Source: Pedobacter polaris (GTDB lineage Bacteria > Bacteroidota > Bacteroidia > Sphingobacteriales > Sphingobacteriaceae). From it: a stretch of DNA of 64,000 bases. Both the position numbers and the translations under genes were made by a program. Positions 27,047 to 34,519 of the stretch are shown here, in pieces (positions within the stretch are counted from its first letter, which is position 1; the number at the start of each line of letters is the position of its first letter). Location of the stretch: contig NZ_SWBR01000001.1 in NCBI RefSeq assembly GCF_005116505.1, positions 620,001 through 684,000 of the forward strand, in the 5' to 3' direction. The notes beneath the pieces were generated by a model that worked only from the letters and a program-made list of their open reading frames with translations, made no database searches and was not told where the DNA came from.

Positions 27047-27718
27047 ATGGAAGCAAAAATAAGAGTAATTATTACTGGAGCAACGGGCATGGTGGGCGAA
27101 GGAGTACTTTACGAATGTTTACAAAACCCAAAAGTTGAAGTTATTTTAACTATCAGCCGTAAACCTACTGGCTATACTCATCCAAAACTCAAAGAGATTA
27201 TTCATCAAGATTTTTTAGATTTTGCAGCTATAGAAAATCAATTAACAGGCTATAATGCTTGTTATTTTTGTTTGGGCATTACTTCTGTCGGTACCGCTAA
27301 AGAGGTCTACTATAAAATGACTTATACTTTAACCATGCATGTAGCACAAACATTAAGTAAGTTAAACCAAGATATGACTTTCTGTTATGTTTCTGGAGCT
27401 GGAACAAATAGTAGTGAAAAAGGTGGGATAAATTGGGCAATAGTAAAAGGAAAAACAGAAAACGATTTGATGAAACTGCCTTTTAAGCAGGTTTTTAATT
27501 TCCGCCCGGGAATCATTAAACCTACCAAGGGATTAAAATATACTCAGGGTTTATATAAGGCTTTTATGTGGCTGTTTCCCATTTTAAAAGCCATAAACAA
27601 AAATAGCTTTGTTACACTTAAAGAAATGGGTTTAGCAATGATTAATACTGCCAACTCTACAGCAGAAAGAAAAGTAGTAGAGGTTAAGGATATTATTGAG
27701 CTCTCAAAGGAAAGTTAA
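27047..27718 (+). CDS. NAD(P)-binding epimerase/reductase-like protein
   Basis: 223 residues of the atypical short-chain dehydrogenase type: Rossmann motif ITGATGMVGEGV at the N-terminus, then CFCLGITSVG and a YVSGAG strand. The usual YxxxK pair is not clear; WAIVKGKTE holds the lysine region. Such proteins resemble YbjT/HTATIP2-type oxidoreductases; the substrate is unknown. Cytoplasmic. A diverged copy of its first codons starts the chimeric pseudogene at 25799. Ends at a strong bidirectional terminator. Confidence 0.75.
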   Translation: MEAKIRVIITGATGMVGEGVLYECLQNPKVEVILTISRKPTGYTHPKLKEIIHQDFLDFAAIENQLTGYNACYFCLGITSVGTAKEVYYKMTYTLTMHVAQTLSKLNQDMTFCYVSGAGTNSSEKGGINWAIVKGKTENDLMKLPFKQVFNFRPGIIKPTKGLKYTQGLYKAFMWLFPILKAINKNSFVTLKEMGLAMINTANSTAERKVVEVKDIIELSKES

Positions 27719-27735
27719 AACTTCTTATTAATAAA

Positions 27736-27761
27736 AAAGCCGATGAATATTCATCGGCTTT
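27736..27761. terminator. Bidirectional terminator
   Basis: A perfect 26-base palindrome centred at 27748/27749, flanked by A and T runs, between two convergent genes. The right side ends a few bases before the stop of the small minus-strand gene. Confidence 0.8.
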
Positions 27762-27764
27762 CTT

Positions 27765-27938
27765 TTATTCCCCTCTTTTTCTTTCGTTGTCTTTATTAGA
27801 GGTTTGATCCGATCGCTGTCCTCCAGAATTACTGATGCCAACTTCCTTTTTATCCAATTTGATATTGTGATTTGCTCTATCTGCTTTCGAACCACCTTGT
27901 ACTGTTGGGTTGTTTTTTGGTGTGCTTACATTTTTCAT
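27765..27938 (-). CDS. Small hydrophilic protein of 57 residues
   Basis: An uninterrupted frame of 57 codons starting MKNVSTPKNNPTVQGG and ending NERKRGE. It is rich in Lys, Asn, Ser, Gly and Asp with no hydrophobic stretch, so probably disordered. Support for a real gene: ATG start, position between a terminator and the next promoter region, a stop just before the palindrome at 27736-27761, and composition unlike random AT-rich DNA. I see no named family and no clear -7 box. Function unknown. Confidence 0.5.
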   Translation of the reverse strand: MKNVSTPKNNPTVQGGSKADRANHNIKLDKKEVGISNSGGQRSDQTSNKDNERKRGE

Positions 27939-28085
27939 ACCTGTAAATTTTAGTTTAAATAATATGCCGAGCGCTTCTATAATAACCTCAAAACATTAGG
28001 ATTGTTTTATATAAAAGCTAAATCAATTCTTTAATCGTAATTTGGTGTAACCTTATTTAAAAACGCGTAGTCTTAGTTGTATAAC

Positions 28086-28667
28086 ATGCAAGAAAAGGAA
28101 ACAGATTTAGCTTTAATAAATGCAGTGCTAGCTGGCAATACCGCACAATATGCTGTGCTGGTAAAACGCCATCAGCGATTTGTATTTACGTTGGCTATGC
28201 GTTTCGCAAAGAATAGAGAGGATGCAGAAGAAGTTGCACAAGATTGTTTTGTAAAAGCCTACAGGGCTCTAGGAACGTTTAAACAGACTTCAAAATTTAC
28301 AACTTGGTTGTATACTATCACTTATACAACGGCAATGACTTTTCTTCGCAAAAAAAGACTTGATACACAATCAATTAATGATGATGAAAATGTATTGCAA
28401 ATTGCCAACAGTGGAACTGATTTTGATGCAAATACGGTAGAGAAAAAATCATCGTATGTATATCTAAATCAAGCAATTGATATGCTTTTACCTGATGATG
28501 CTGTAATTATTACGCTGTTTTACAAAGGAGAGCAAAGTTTAGAGGAAATTGGTGAAGCGCTAAATATGGAAGCCAATACGGTAAAAGTAAAATTGCATAG
28601 GGCAAGATTGCGTTTAAAAGAAAAATTACAATATTTGTTAAAGGATGAAGTTAAGGAATTGATATGA
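28086..28667 (+). CDS. ECF RNA polymerase sigma factor
   Basis: 193 residues with sigma region 2 (RFVFTLAMRFAKNREDAEE, FTTWLYTITYTTAMTFLRKK) and region 4 (QSLEEIGEALNMEANTVKVK, a helix-turn-helix). Directs RNA polymerase to a specific promoter set. The stop overlaps the start of the next gene, a membrane protein of anti-sigma type, by 4 bases, so the sigma factor is probably held inactive at the membrane until a signal arrives. ATG 28086 is preferred over a TTG at 28077. Confidence 0.9.
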   Translation: MQEKETDLALINAVLAGNTAQYAVLVKRHQRFVFTLAMRFAKNREDAEEVAQDCFVKAYRALGTFKQTSKFTTWLYTITYTTAMTFLRKKRLDTQSINDDENVLQIANSGTDFDANTVEKKSSYVYLNQAIDMLLPDDAVIITLFYKGEQSLEEIGEALNMEANTVKVKLHRARLRLKEKLQYLLKDEVKELI

Positions 28668-29161
28668 ACACAATAGAAGAACAACTTTGGAACTACATAG
28701 ACGGTAATTGCACTACCGAAGAAAAAGCTGAGATTGAAGCTAGATTAGCTGTAAATTTGCAATATCATACGGTTTATCAAGAATTGTTAGCAGTACATAA
28801 CGAGTTAAATAAGCTTGATTTCGAGGAGCCTTCGATGTCTTTTACCCGTAATGTAATGGATAAGGTTAGCGTAGAGCTTAAACCTGTTGCCTTAAAAACA
28901 AAAGTTGACAACAGAATAATTTATAGTATCACTGCATTTTTCGTGCTTTCTATTGCAGGCATATTTGGTTATGTAATTGCCAATAGCGATACGACTTTCA
29001 ACTTGCCTTTACCTAAAATGAACCTTCAATTTGATGAAAGTAAAATTATAAACCCAACTTCTATAAAAATATTTTTAATGATAGATGTTGTTTTAATTTT
29101 ACTCTACCTAGATAGTTTTTTAAGAAAACGAAAAGATTTAACACAAAAAAAGGGAGTTTAA
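28664..29161 (+). CDS. Probable anti-sigma factor, membrane protein
   Basis: 165 residues. The N-terminal cytoplasmic part (LWNYIDGNCTTEEKAEIEARL) is the usual ECF anti-sigma helix bundle without the zinc HxxxCxxC motif. Two membrane helices follow, at about 85-105 and 134-152, with a short acidic loop between. It is translationally coupled to the sigma gene by an ATGA overlap, so the role is inferred chiefly from position. Its last codons lie inside the terminator palindrome. Confidence 0.8.
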   Translation: MNTIEEQLWNYIDGNCTTEEKAEIEARLAVNLQYHTVYQELLAVHNELNKLDFEEPSMSFTRNVMDKVSVELKPVALKTKVDNRIIYSITAFFVLSIAGIFGYVIANSDTTFNLPLPKMNLQFDESKIINPTSIKIFLMIDVVLILLYLDSFLRKRKDLTQKKGV

Positions 29162-29173
29162 ACTCCCTTTTTT
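29146..29173. terminator. Bidirectional terminator overlapping the anti-sigma stop codon
   Basis: GGGAGTTTAAACTCCC (29152-29167) flanked by A and T runs forms one perfect palindrome. The last coding bases of the anti-sigma gene supply its left arm. Confidence 0.8.
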
Positions 29174-29191
29174 ATCATAAATTAATAATTC

Positions 29192-29767
29192 TTATTTCTT
29201 AAATAGAATAGGCAACATTACCTGAGTTGTGTCCCAAGCCATAAACAAGTTAGCACCTTCTAATGAATCTGTAAACGTCATGGAAAATGACTCTATTACC
29301 TTATCTGTTTTTGTAATTGGCACTGTTACTCTTACCACATCCTTTGTTTCATCATAAGTAAAAGCACCCCATCTATCGGTTTGTTTATTTACAATAATGG
29401 TCCACTTTTCTTTACTCGGAATAGCAAATAAGCTATAAGTGCCTGCTTTAATTTTTTTATCTCCTATGGTAACTGTTTTTGCAAAATAGATCTCGGTATT
29501 TTCATTTGCTCCTAAACGCCAAACTTTATCAAACTGCTCCAAAATCCCAAAAATCTCTCTTCCTTTTTTTGATGGACGAGAATACAATACCCTAATAATT
29601 GGAAGGGATTTATCTTCTTTTTTAACTTTTACTGCATTAACCGGGTAATATAATGCATCCATTGGACTTGGATCTATTATAGGGTATTTTACAGGTGTTG
29701 CTGTTGTTTGCGCATTCGCAACATATCCAAACAAAGCAAACATTAAGCATAAACTTAATTTTTTCAT
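29192..29767 (-). CDS. Exported DUF2911 protein
   Basis: 191 residues: signal peptide (1-19, ending ANAQ), then the DUF2911 pattern IIRVLYSRPSKKGREIFG, WRLGANENTEI, GDKKIKAGTYSLFAIP and WTIIVNKQTDRWGAF. The family is widespread in Bacteroidota; function unknown, presumed periplasmic. It follows a 59-residue membrane protein on the same strand by 23 bases. Confidence 0.85.
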   Translation of the reverse strand: MKKLSLCLMFALFGYVANAQTTATPVKYPIIDPSPMDALYYPVNAVKVKKEDKSLPIIRVLYSRPSKKGREIFGILEQFDKVWRLGANENTEIYFAKTVTIGDKKIKAGTYSLFAIPSKEKWTIIVNKQTDRWGAFTYDETKDVVRVTVPITKTDKVIESFSMTFTDSLEGANLFMAWDTTQVMLPILFKK

Positions 29768-29790
29768 AAGAAATAGTATTTTGTAGAGGC

Positions 29791-29970
29791 TTAGTAGTGT
29801 CTGCCCTTTACAATTTTATTTAAAAATACAGCAGCGAAGATCAGTCCGAAAATCCCACCTAAAAGAATCCATCCAAAACTAGTGGTTACTGAAAATACAG
29901 ATAACATACCTGTTAAAATGCCTATTACGTACCAAACCCACTCAAAACTGTTTTTATTTTCTGTGTTCAT
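29791..29970 (-). CDS. Small two-helix membrane protein of 59 residues
   Basis: MNTENKNSFEWVWYVIGIL starts a 59-codon frame with two hydrophobic helices (about 12-29 and 33-51) and a basic end, NKIVKGRHY. A -7 box (minus-strand TACCTTTG, 29990-29997) predicts a 13-base leader. It lies directly before the DUF2911 gene. No family recognised; glycine-rich helices suggest a small inner-membrane protein. Confidence 0.6.
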   Translation of the reverse strand: MNTENKNSFEWVWYVIGILTGMLSVFSVTTSFGWILLGGIFGLIFAAVFLNKIVKGRHY

Positions 29971-29989
29971 TTTTTTATATGATTTGTGT

Positions 29990-29997
29990 CAAAGGTA
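29990..29997 (-). promoter_or_regulatory. -7 box of the 29791-29970 gene
   Basis: Minus-strand TACCTTTG, transcription start expected near 29983. No -33 TTTG at the usual spacing. Confidence 0.45.
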
Positions 29998-30024
29998 AAT
30001 ATTTATTTAAAAATATTAGCTGAT

Positions 30025-32547
30025 TTAAGGTTCGGATTTTAACAATTCATTGATTTTGACCAGTTCATACCCTGAAGTTTTAAGATATTTGATTAATTCT
30101 GGAAGTTTATGATAGAATTTATCTTTCCTTCTCGGATCGGTACCAACATGTAATAAAAGGATAAATCCATTTAAGCCGTTTGTTTTACTTTGATCATAGT
30201 CTATTATCGATTTATATATTTCTTCACTATTACGATAAGATTTTCCCATTTCTGGGTAAGTGTAATCAGCATTTGAACGAGTTCCAGAAGTAAAATTGAT
30301 CAATTGTTTATCCATTTGGCTTGTCCAATCGGCTATTTGTTGGTTATACCATTCGTATGGCGGTAAAAAATATGGGGCATCTTTCATTTTGATTCCAAAC
30401 TTTTCCATTGCCCCATAATTCCAAATCAAATCTGATTTAAACTGAAGTTCTGAGACCAACAAACTATCTCTTTTAGTCCAATCATTATATAACAAGTGGC
30501 CATTGGAATGTGGGCCTAAATAATTCCCATTTGCCTTTAAGGTTTTTATCAGCGCTTTAAATTTAGGTTTGTTATAAAATCTTCCCGTTAAAAAGAAAGA
30601 GGCTTTTACCTGCTCATCAACCAATGTTTTATTAATGCTTTCACCTCCATCTGCAAATTCATCTCCAGTAAAAACTAGGGCTATCTTTTTCTCTGTTTTT
30701 TTTCCTCTAGTGATTGCACCTAATTCTGTTTGAAACTCCTTAGGCAAGGTTTTTACTCTACTATCATATGCGGCTAATAGGTATATCAAAGAGGCCGTTC
30801 CGTCCATTGTTGGTTCATTGGTGCTGTAATCTCCATAATCATCATGGTAAACAGCCAAATCACTTTGAAATTCAGCATACTCATCAGGCTTGGTTAATTG
30901 AATACCGATTAGGTTTTTGTAAATACTCGTGTAAACCGGACCATCAACCAAACCACCATCAATTGGGTATTGCTTTAAATGTGTAAAGGCAGAATGTGGG
31001 TCAGTAGGTGTATCGCCCCATGTTGGCAAACCATAAACCATACTCGTTCCCCAAGGATTACAACCAAAAAGCCAATCGAAATTTGCCTGTTCTAGTTCTG
31101 TAAAACTTTCATCGCCACTTAGCTTTTTATACCAAAAACATTGTTGTGCAAAAGCAACTGTTAAATTATTGCTACACCATATAAATGGGACACCCCGATA
31201 AAAAGCATTCTTTTGCGCTCTTTCCCAAACCTGCTCAATTCCTTGTTTATAATACCTCATTAATTCTTTTCGCATCGGCTGATTGAGCTTTGCCAATTCA
31301 TAATGCCCGATATTTACAAAAGGATAATATTGATAATGGTTAGCTGTATCTTTGGTTAGCCAGGGTGTAACCGGTTCTAATTTAGCATAGTTCAAAGCCT
31401 CCTTCGAACTCTTATTCCAAGATTTTTCATCAACCAAAGGAATAGAAGCATAAGCAAGTTCCATATCATCAACCCAATTGTCTTCAGCATAGATATAAGG
31501 AGATTTTACAGAGGCCGTTTGAGTTACTCCTTTTTTAATATTTGCATAAGCCAAAGCACTTATTGCTTTATTTTTTAATTGTTGCGCATATTTCTCGTCC
31601 GTTGATAGGAAAGTTTTAGAACCCAAAGCGAATGCACTTGCAAACTTGGCAGCTGTAGAACTTGTTCCTTTGGTATTATTCATAAACTTTCCACGCTGTT
31701 GTGGTTCTCCATTAATATAATACAATGGGCGTTCGAAACCTTTACCATATTGACTATCTTCTTTCGGAATTCTCATTGAAATATGGTCTCTATCATCTGC
31801 AAGTTGATTAAACATGATATTGTCTTTTGGATGCATTTTTAGCAACCAATCCAATCCCCATTTAGCCTCATCTAAAACATCCGCCATGCCATTTTTTCCA
31901 TCCAATCCGTTGGCTTGTTTGGTGTCGGCAAATGCCTGAGGAAAATCTCGATAGGCCATTAATAAATGATAGGCAGCGTTGGCAGATGTGGTTGAATACT
32001 GCAAATAATCACTGGCATCGTGCCATCCGCCAGATGCGTCGAAATGTGTGCTGTCTTTTATTCCTGCTTTATCTCCATATAATGCAAAGCCATCATGGGT
32101 ATGGCAACTGTCTCTTAAATATGGATTAAACCCGCTTCTTTGTTGGCGCATGTAACGTAGGGCGAAATCTGCCGTGTGTCGATAAACTTCATCGTCAATT
32201 ATAATTTCTGGAGATTTGACCTCTGCAATGCGGATGAAATATTTTCCTGGGGTTTTAAAATCAGAGAAATTCAATCTGGCAGTTGCTGTAAAAGGACCAT
32301 AAGCACCGAAAGATTTAATATTGGTTGAGGTATAGGCAACCTTTCCGCTTTGCTGATTAATTAGCTCAAATTTCTCTGGAACTTCATTGGTTTTACTAGC
32401 CCAAATGGCAACTTTGCTTGATTTAGGTTGATAACCCAATAAGTTAATCCTTACCCAGCTGTTGGTAGAATCTGTTACGGGTTTTGGGCTGAAGGATATT
32501 AGTGATATAATAAATAAAAGAGCAAAAGGGATGACAAGTTTTTTCAT
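30025..32547 (-). CDS. Two-domain enzyme: GH9 glycoside hydrolase plus polysaccharide deacetylase
   Basis: 840 residues. Signal peptide, then an N-terminal cellulase-Ig-like domain (RINLLGYQPKSSKVAIW), a family 9 glycoside hydrolase domain with GGWHDASDY (catalytic aspartates about 177 and 180) and HDDYGDYSTNEPTMDG (general acid about Glu578), then from about residue 620 a carbohydrate esterase 4-like domain: VFTGDEFADGG, HSNGH metal histidines and FLPPYEWYN. The CE4 motifs differ from the usual TFDD and RxPY (FTGDE and LPPY), so that half may act on another acyl sugar or be weak. Joining deacetylation to glycosidase action would suit chitooligosaccharides or acetylated glucans, but the substrate is inference. 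The HEAT-repeat gene 10 bases upstream may share its transcript. Confidence 0.85.
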   Translation of the reverse strand: MKKLVIPFALLFIISLISFSPKPVTDSTNSWVRINLLGYQPKSSKVAIWASKTNEVPEKFELINQQSGKVAYTSTNIKSFGAYGPFTATARLNFSDFKTPGKYFIRIAEVKSPEIIIDDEVYRHTADFALRYMRQQRSGFNPYLRDSCHTHDGFALYGDKAGIKDSTHFDASGGWHDASDYLQYSTTSANAAYHLLMAYRDFPQAFADTKQANGLDGKNGMADVLDEAKWGLDWLLKMHPKDNIMFNQLADDRDHISMRIPKEDSQYGKGFERPLYYINGEPQQRGKFMNNTKGTSSTAAKFASAFALGSKTFLSTDEKYAQQLKNKAISALAYANIKKGVTQTASVKSPYIYAEDNWVDDMELAYASIPLVDEKSWNKSSKEALNYAKLEPVTPWLTKDTANHYQYYPFVNIGHYELAKLNQPMRKELMRYYKQGIEQVWERAQKNAFYRGVPFIWCSNNLTVAFAQQCFWYKKLSGDESFTELEQANFDWLFGCNPWGTSMVYGLPTWGDTPTDPHSAFTHLKQYPIDGGLVDGPVYTSIYKNLIGIQLTKPDEYAEFQSDLAVYHDDYGDYSTNEPTMDGTASLIYLLAAYDSRVKTLPKEFQTELGAITRGKKTEKKIALVFTGDEFADGGESINKTLVDEQVKASFFLTGRFYNKPKFKALIKTLKANGNYLGPHSNGHLLYNDWTKRDSLLVSELQFKSDLIWNYGAMEKFGIKMKDAPYFLPPYEWYNQQIADWTSQMDKQLINFTSGTRSNADYTYPEMGKSYRNSEEIYKSIIDYDQSKTNGLNGFILLLHVGTDPRRKDKFYHKLPELIKYLKTSGYELVKINELLKSEP

Positions 32548-32557
32548 CTATATTAAC

Positions 32558-33244
32558 TTAGTTTTCAATTTTTTTTATTGCTTTAAGTGCTTCCTGGTTT
32601 ACATCTCGGTTAGTTGAACCTGTTAAACTAAGTAATTTATCCTTTGCCTTTTTAGACTTAATTTTACCCAGTGATTGTATAGCTGGTAAAATTGCCTTAT
32701 TATCATCAAGAAGTTTGATAAGAATGTTTTCTGCCTCTTCGGTTTTTACAGTCGCAACGGCTCTTATCAATTGACCTCTACTCCGACCGCTGCTGGAGTC
32801 TTGAACAGCAACAAATAACCAAGGAATGTCAGTATTTGTCATTGTAGTTGCAATAGCATTTCCAATAGCCCATCTTAAATCTTCTTTTTCTTTGGGTATG
32901 CTTTCATATATTGATATTAATGCTATGCTAGCTTTACCCTTTGCTTCTTTTACTGTTAAAGCCCTTGCGAATCCTTCAAGATTTCTATCATGTTTAACTT
33001 TTAGCAAATACTTTATTAAAGTATCAATTGCTGCTGGATAAAGCTTTTTAGTATTTACTAAATCCCAAATAGAATTAATATTAATTCCAATTTTTTCCAA
33101 TTCAGGCTTCATCTCTTCGTATTCGATGGCTCTTTCTAATTCTATTTCCTTGTCAAGCTCTAATGATTCTTCTATTTCCTCCTTACTTCTTGGCCTGCTT
33201 AGTAATTCAAGTCGTCTTTTTTCTAACTGTTCAAGTTTGTTCAT
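32558..33244 (-). CDS. HEAT-repeat protein
   Basis: 228 residues, no signal peptide. An N-terminal charged coiled-coil-like stretch (KLEQLEKRRLELLSRPRSKE ... LDKEIELERAIEYEEM) leads into alpha-helical repeats of HEAT type (RGQLIRAVATVKTEEAENIL, ILPAIQSLGKIKSKKAKDKL). Likely a protein-binding scaffold in the cytoplasm. The stop lies 10 bases before the GH9 gene, but a functional link is not obvious. A -7 box at 33254-33261 leaves a leader of only about 3 bases. Confidence 0.65.
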   Translation of the reverse strand: MNKLEQLEKRRLELLSRPRSKEEIEESLELDKEIELERAIEYEEMKPELEKIGININSIWDLVNTKKLYPAAIDTLIKYLLKVKHDRNLEGFARALTVKEAKGKASIALISIYESIPKEKEDLRWAIGNAIATTMTNTDIPWLFVAVQDSSSGRSRGQLIRAVATVKTEEAENILIKLLDDNKAILPAIQSLGKIKSKKAKDKLLSLTGSTNRDVNQEALKAIKKIEN

Positions 33245-33253
33245 TTAATTTTT

Positions 33254-33261
33254 CAAAACTA
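33254..33261 (-). promoter_or_regulatory. -7 box of the HEAT-repeat gene
   Basis: Minus-strand TAGTTTTG; with 7-base spacing transcription starts near 33247, about 3 bases before the ATG. Confidence 0.4.
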
Positions 33262-33279
33262 TGTGTCATAACCTTAATT

Positions 33280-33315
33280 AAATCTACTCATTTTATCATC
33301 CAATTGTAAGCGACT
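33280..33315. repeat. Direct repeat, copy A
   Basis: A 36-base sequence starting AAATCTACTCATTTT and ending TTGTAAGCGACT. Copy B (33787-33823) differs by a one-base gap and a two-base insertion. The two copies flank the small gene at 33404-33763. Confidence 0.75.
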
Positions 33316-33331
33316 CTCGAATGAATGATTT

Positions 33332-33389
33332 GCGGATTTGAAATCCGCTTTATTGAATAAGTTCGAAATGCGCTGTGCTAACATTTCGA
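33332..33389. repeat. Palindromic repeat pair
   Basis: GCGGATTT-g-AAATCCGC (33332-33348) and TCGAAATG ... CATTTCGA (33363-33370 and 33382-33389). Two hairpins side by side, of a kind I recall from Pedobacter intergenic DNA, located just downstream of the 33404-33763 gene. Confidence 0.55.
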
Positions 33390-33403
33390 GCAGTTTAGGG
33401 GAT

Positions 33404-33763
33404 TTAGTTCGTCTTCTCAAAATAGTATCCAAGATCTTTATTAACCACTAATCTTGGTTTGCCCCAGAAAAATCGCCTTGAAATTGTGAAAACGTAAATA
33501 CCATCGCCAAATTCATCTGCATAATTTAATTCTATCCTAGAGCCAGTTAGTTTATAGATTCCTTTTCCCCAAGTATCACTTTCAAATAAACCATTCATCT
33601 TAAGTACCAAATGGTCTCCCTTATCAGGTCCTTCTAATTGATCTCCTGAGAAATTATAAATATATTTTCCAGCAATCATGCCTTTTACATACAGATTGTC
33701 GTAAGCTATTGAGATGGCAATTATAGCTATGAAAGAGATAATTATTACTTTTCTTTTTTTCAT
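33404..33763 (-). CDS. Small membrane-anchored or exported protein, unknown
   Basis: 119 residues: one N-terminal hydrophobic helix (about 6-22, anchor or uncleaved signal) and a C-terminal domain of beta character (GKYIYNFSGDQLEGPDKGDH, GKGIYKLTGSRIELNY, GIYVFTISRRFFWGKP). The pattern is compatible with a small lipocalin-like barrel, but I do not recognise a family. It lies alone between the two copies of a 36-base direct repeat, which suggests that the segment was inserted or duplicated as a unit. Confidence 0.55.
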   Translation of the reverse strand: MKKRKVIIISFIAIIAISIAYDNLYVKGMIAGKYIYNFSGDQLEGPDKGDHLVLKMNGLFESDTWGKGIYKLTGSRIELNYADEFGDGIYVFTISRRFFWGKPRLVVNKDLGYYFEKTN

Positions 33764-33786
33764 AATATTAAGTCAGACGGCTTGAT

Positions 33787-33823
33787 AAATCTACTCATTT
33801 ATCATCCAATTGTAAAAGCGACT
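33787..33823. repeat. Direct repeat, copy B
   Basis: Second copy of the sequence at 33280-33315, here immediately upstream of the tetR-type promoter. Confidence 0.75.
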
Positions 33824-33830
33824 AAAATAA

Positions 33831-33863
33831 TTTGATAATTAATCAATCGATTGATTAATTTTG
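33831..33863 (+). promoter_or_regulatory. Promoter with overlapping 24-bp palindromic operator
   Basis: TTTG (33831-33834), 21-base spacer and TAATTTTG (33856-33863) form a complete Bacteroidota promoter. A perfect 24-base palindrome with core AATCAATCGATTGATT covers 33837-33860, that is, the spacer and the first half of the -7 box. A dimer bound here would block RNA polymerase. The adjacent TetR gene is the obvious candidate, giving autoregulation and drug-inducible efflux. Confidence 0.8.
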
Positions 33864-33880
33864 TTCTTTCAAAAATAGAT

Positions 33881-34519
33881 ATGGAAAAAACTGATAAAAG
33901 AACCGATATCCTGAATGCTGCGCTGAAACTCTTTGCAGAACTCGGTTTTGAGGGTACTTCTACCCGTCAAATCGCAAAGGAATCTGGTGCCAATATGGCA
34001 ATGATTAACTACTACTTCGGCAGTAAAGAAGGCGTTTTTTTAGAAATTATGGAAGATCGCATTTGTGGTTTTAAATCTCAATTAAACCAAATTAATGACG
34101 AGCAAATTCCTGCAAAAGAGAAACTGTTAAAAGTAGTAGAGCAATATGTTAATAGAATTTTCTCAAACATCACTTTTCATAAAATGATGCACAGAGAGCT
34201 TTCTCTAACGCAACGTCCGAGTATGTTTAGCCAAATTAAAGATGCAATGGCTAACAACAGGGTGATAATTGAAAATATTATTGAAAAGGGTATAGCCGAT
34301 GGGAGTTTCAGAAAAGTTGATGTAAGAATGAGCATCGCTACTATTATGGGTACCATCAGCTTAATCGCAATATCACCAAGCAAGGTTGAAGATGATACAA
34401 ACTTTGATATTGATGATGAGAAACAAAGAGAGGTTTTAAGAAAGAGACTAGTTGCTCACCTACAAGACTTCGTTATTACACATTTAACACAACCACAAAA
34501 TGATAACTCACAAAATTAA
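33881..34519 (+). CDS. TetR-family regulator of the efflux operon
   Basis: 212 residues. The N-terminal TetR helix-turn-helix is typical: ILNAALKLFAELGFEGTSTR, IAKESGANMAMINYYFGSKE. The C-terminal part should bind an inducer. It opens a four-gene operon with a TolC-like protein, a membrane fusion protein and an MFS pump; its stop overlaps the next start by 20 bases. ATG 33881 is chosen over an upstream TTG (33851) because the latter lies within the palindrome and promoter. It probably represses the operon by binding 33837-33860. Confidence 0.92.
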   Translation: MEKTDKRTDILNAALKLFAELGFEGTSTRQIAKESGANMAMINYYFGSKEGVFLEIMEDRICGFKSQLNQINDEQIPAKEKLLKVVEQYVNRIFSNITFHKMMHRELSLTQRPSMFSQIKDAMANNRVIIENIIEKGIADGSFRKVDVRMSIATIMGTISLIAISPSKVEDDTNFDIDDEKQREVLRKRLVAHLQDFVITHLTQPQNDNSQN

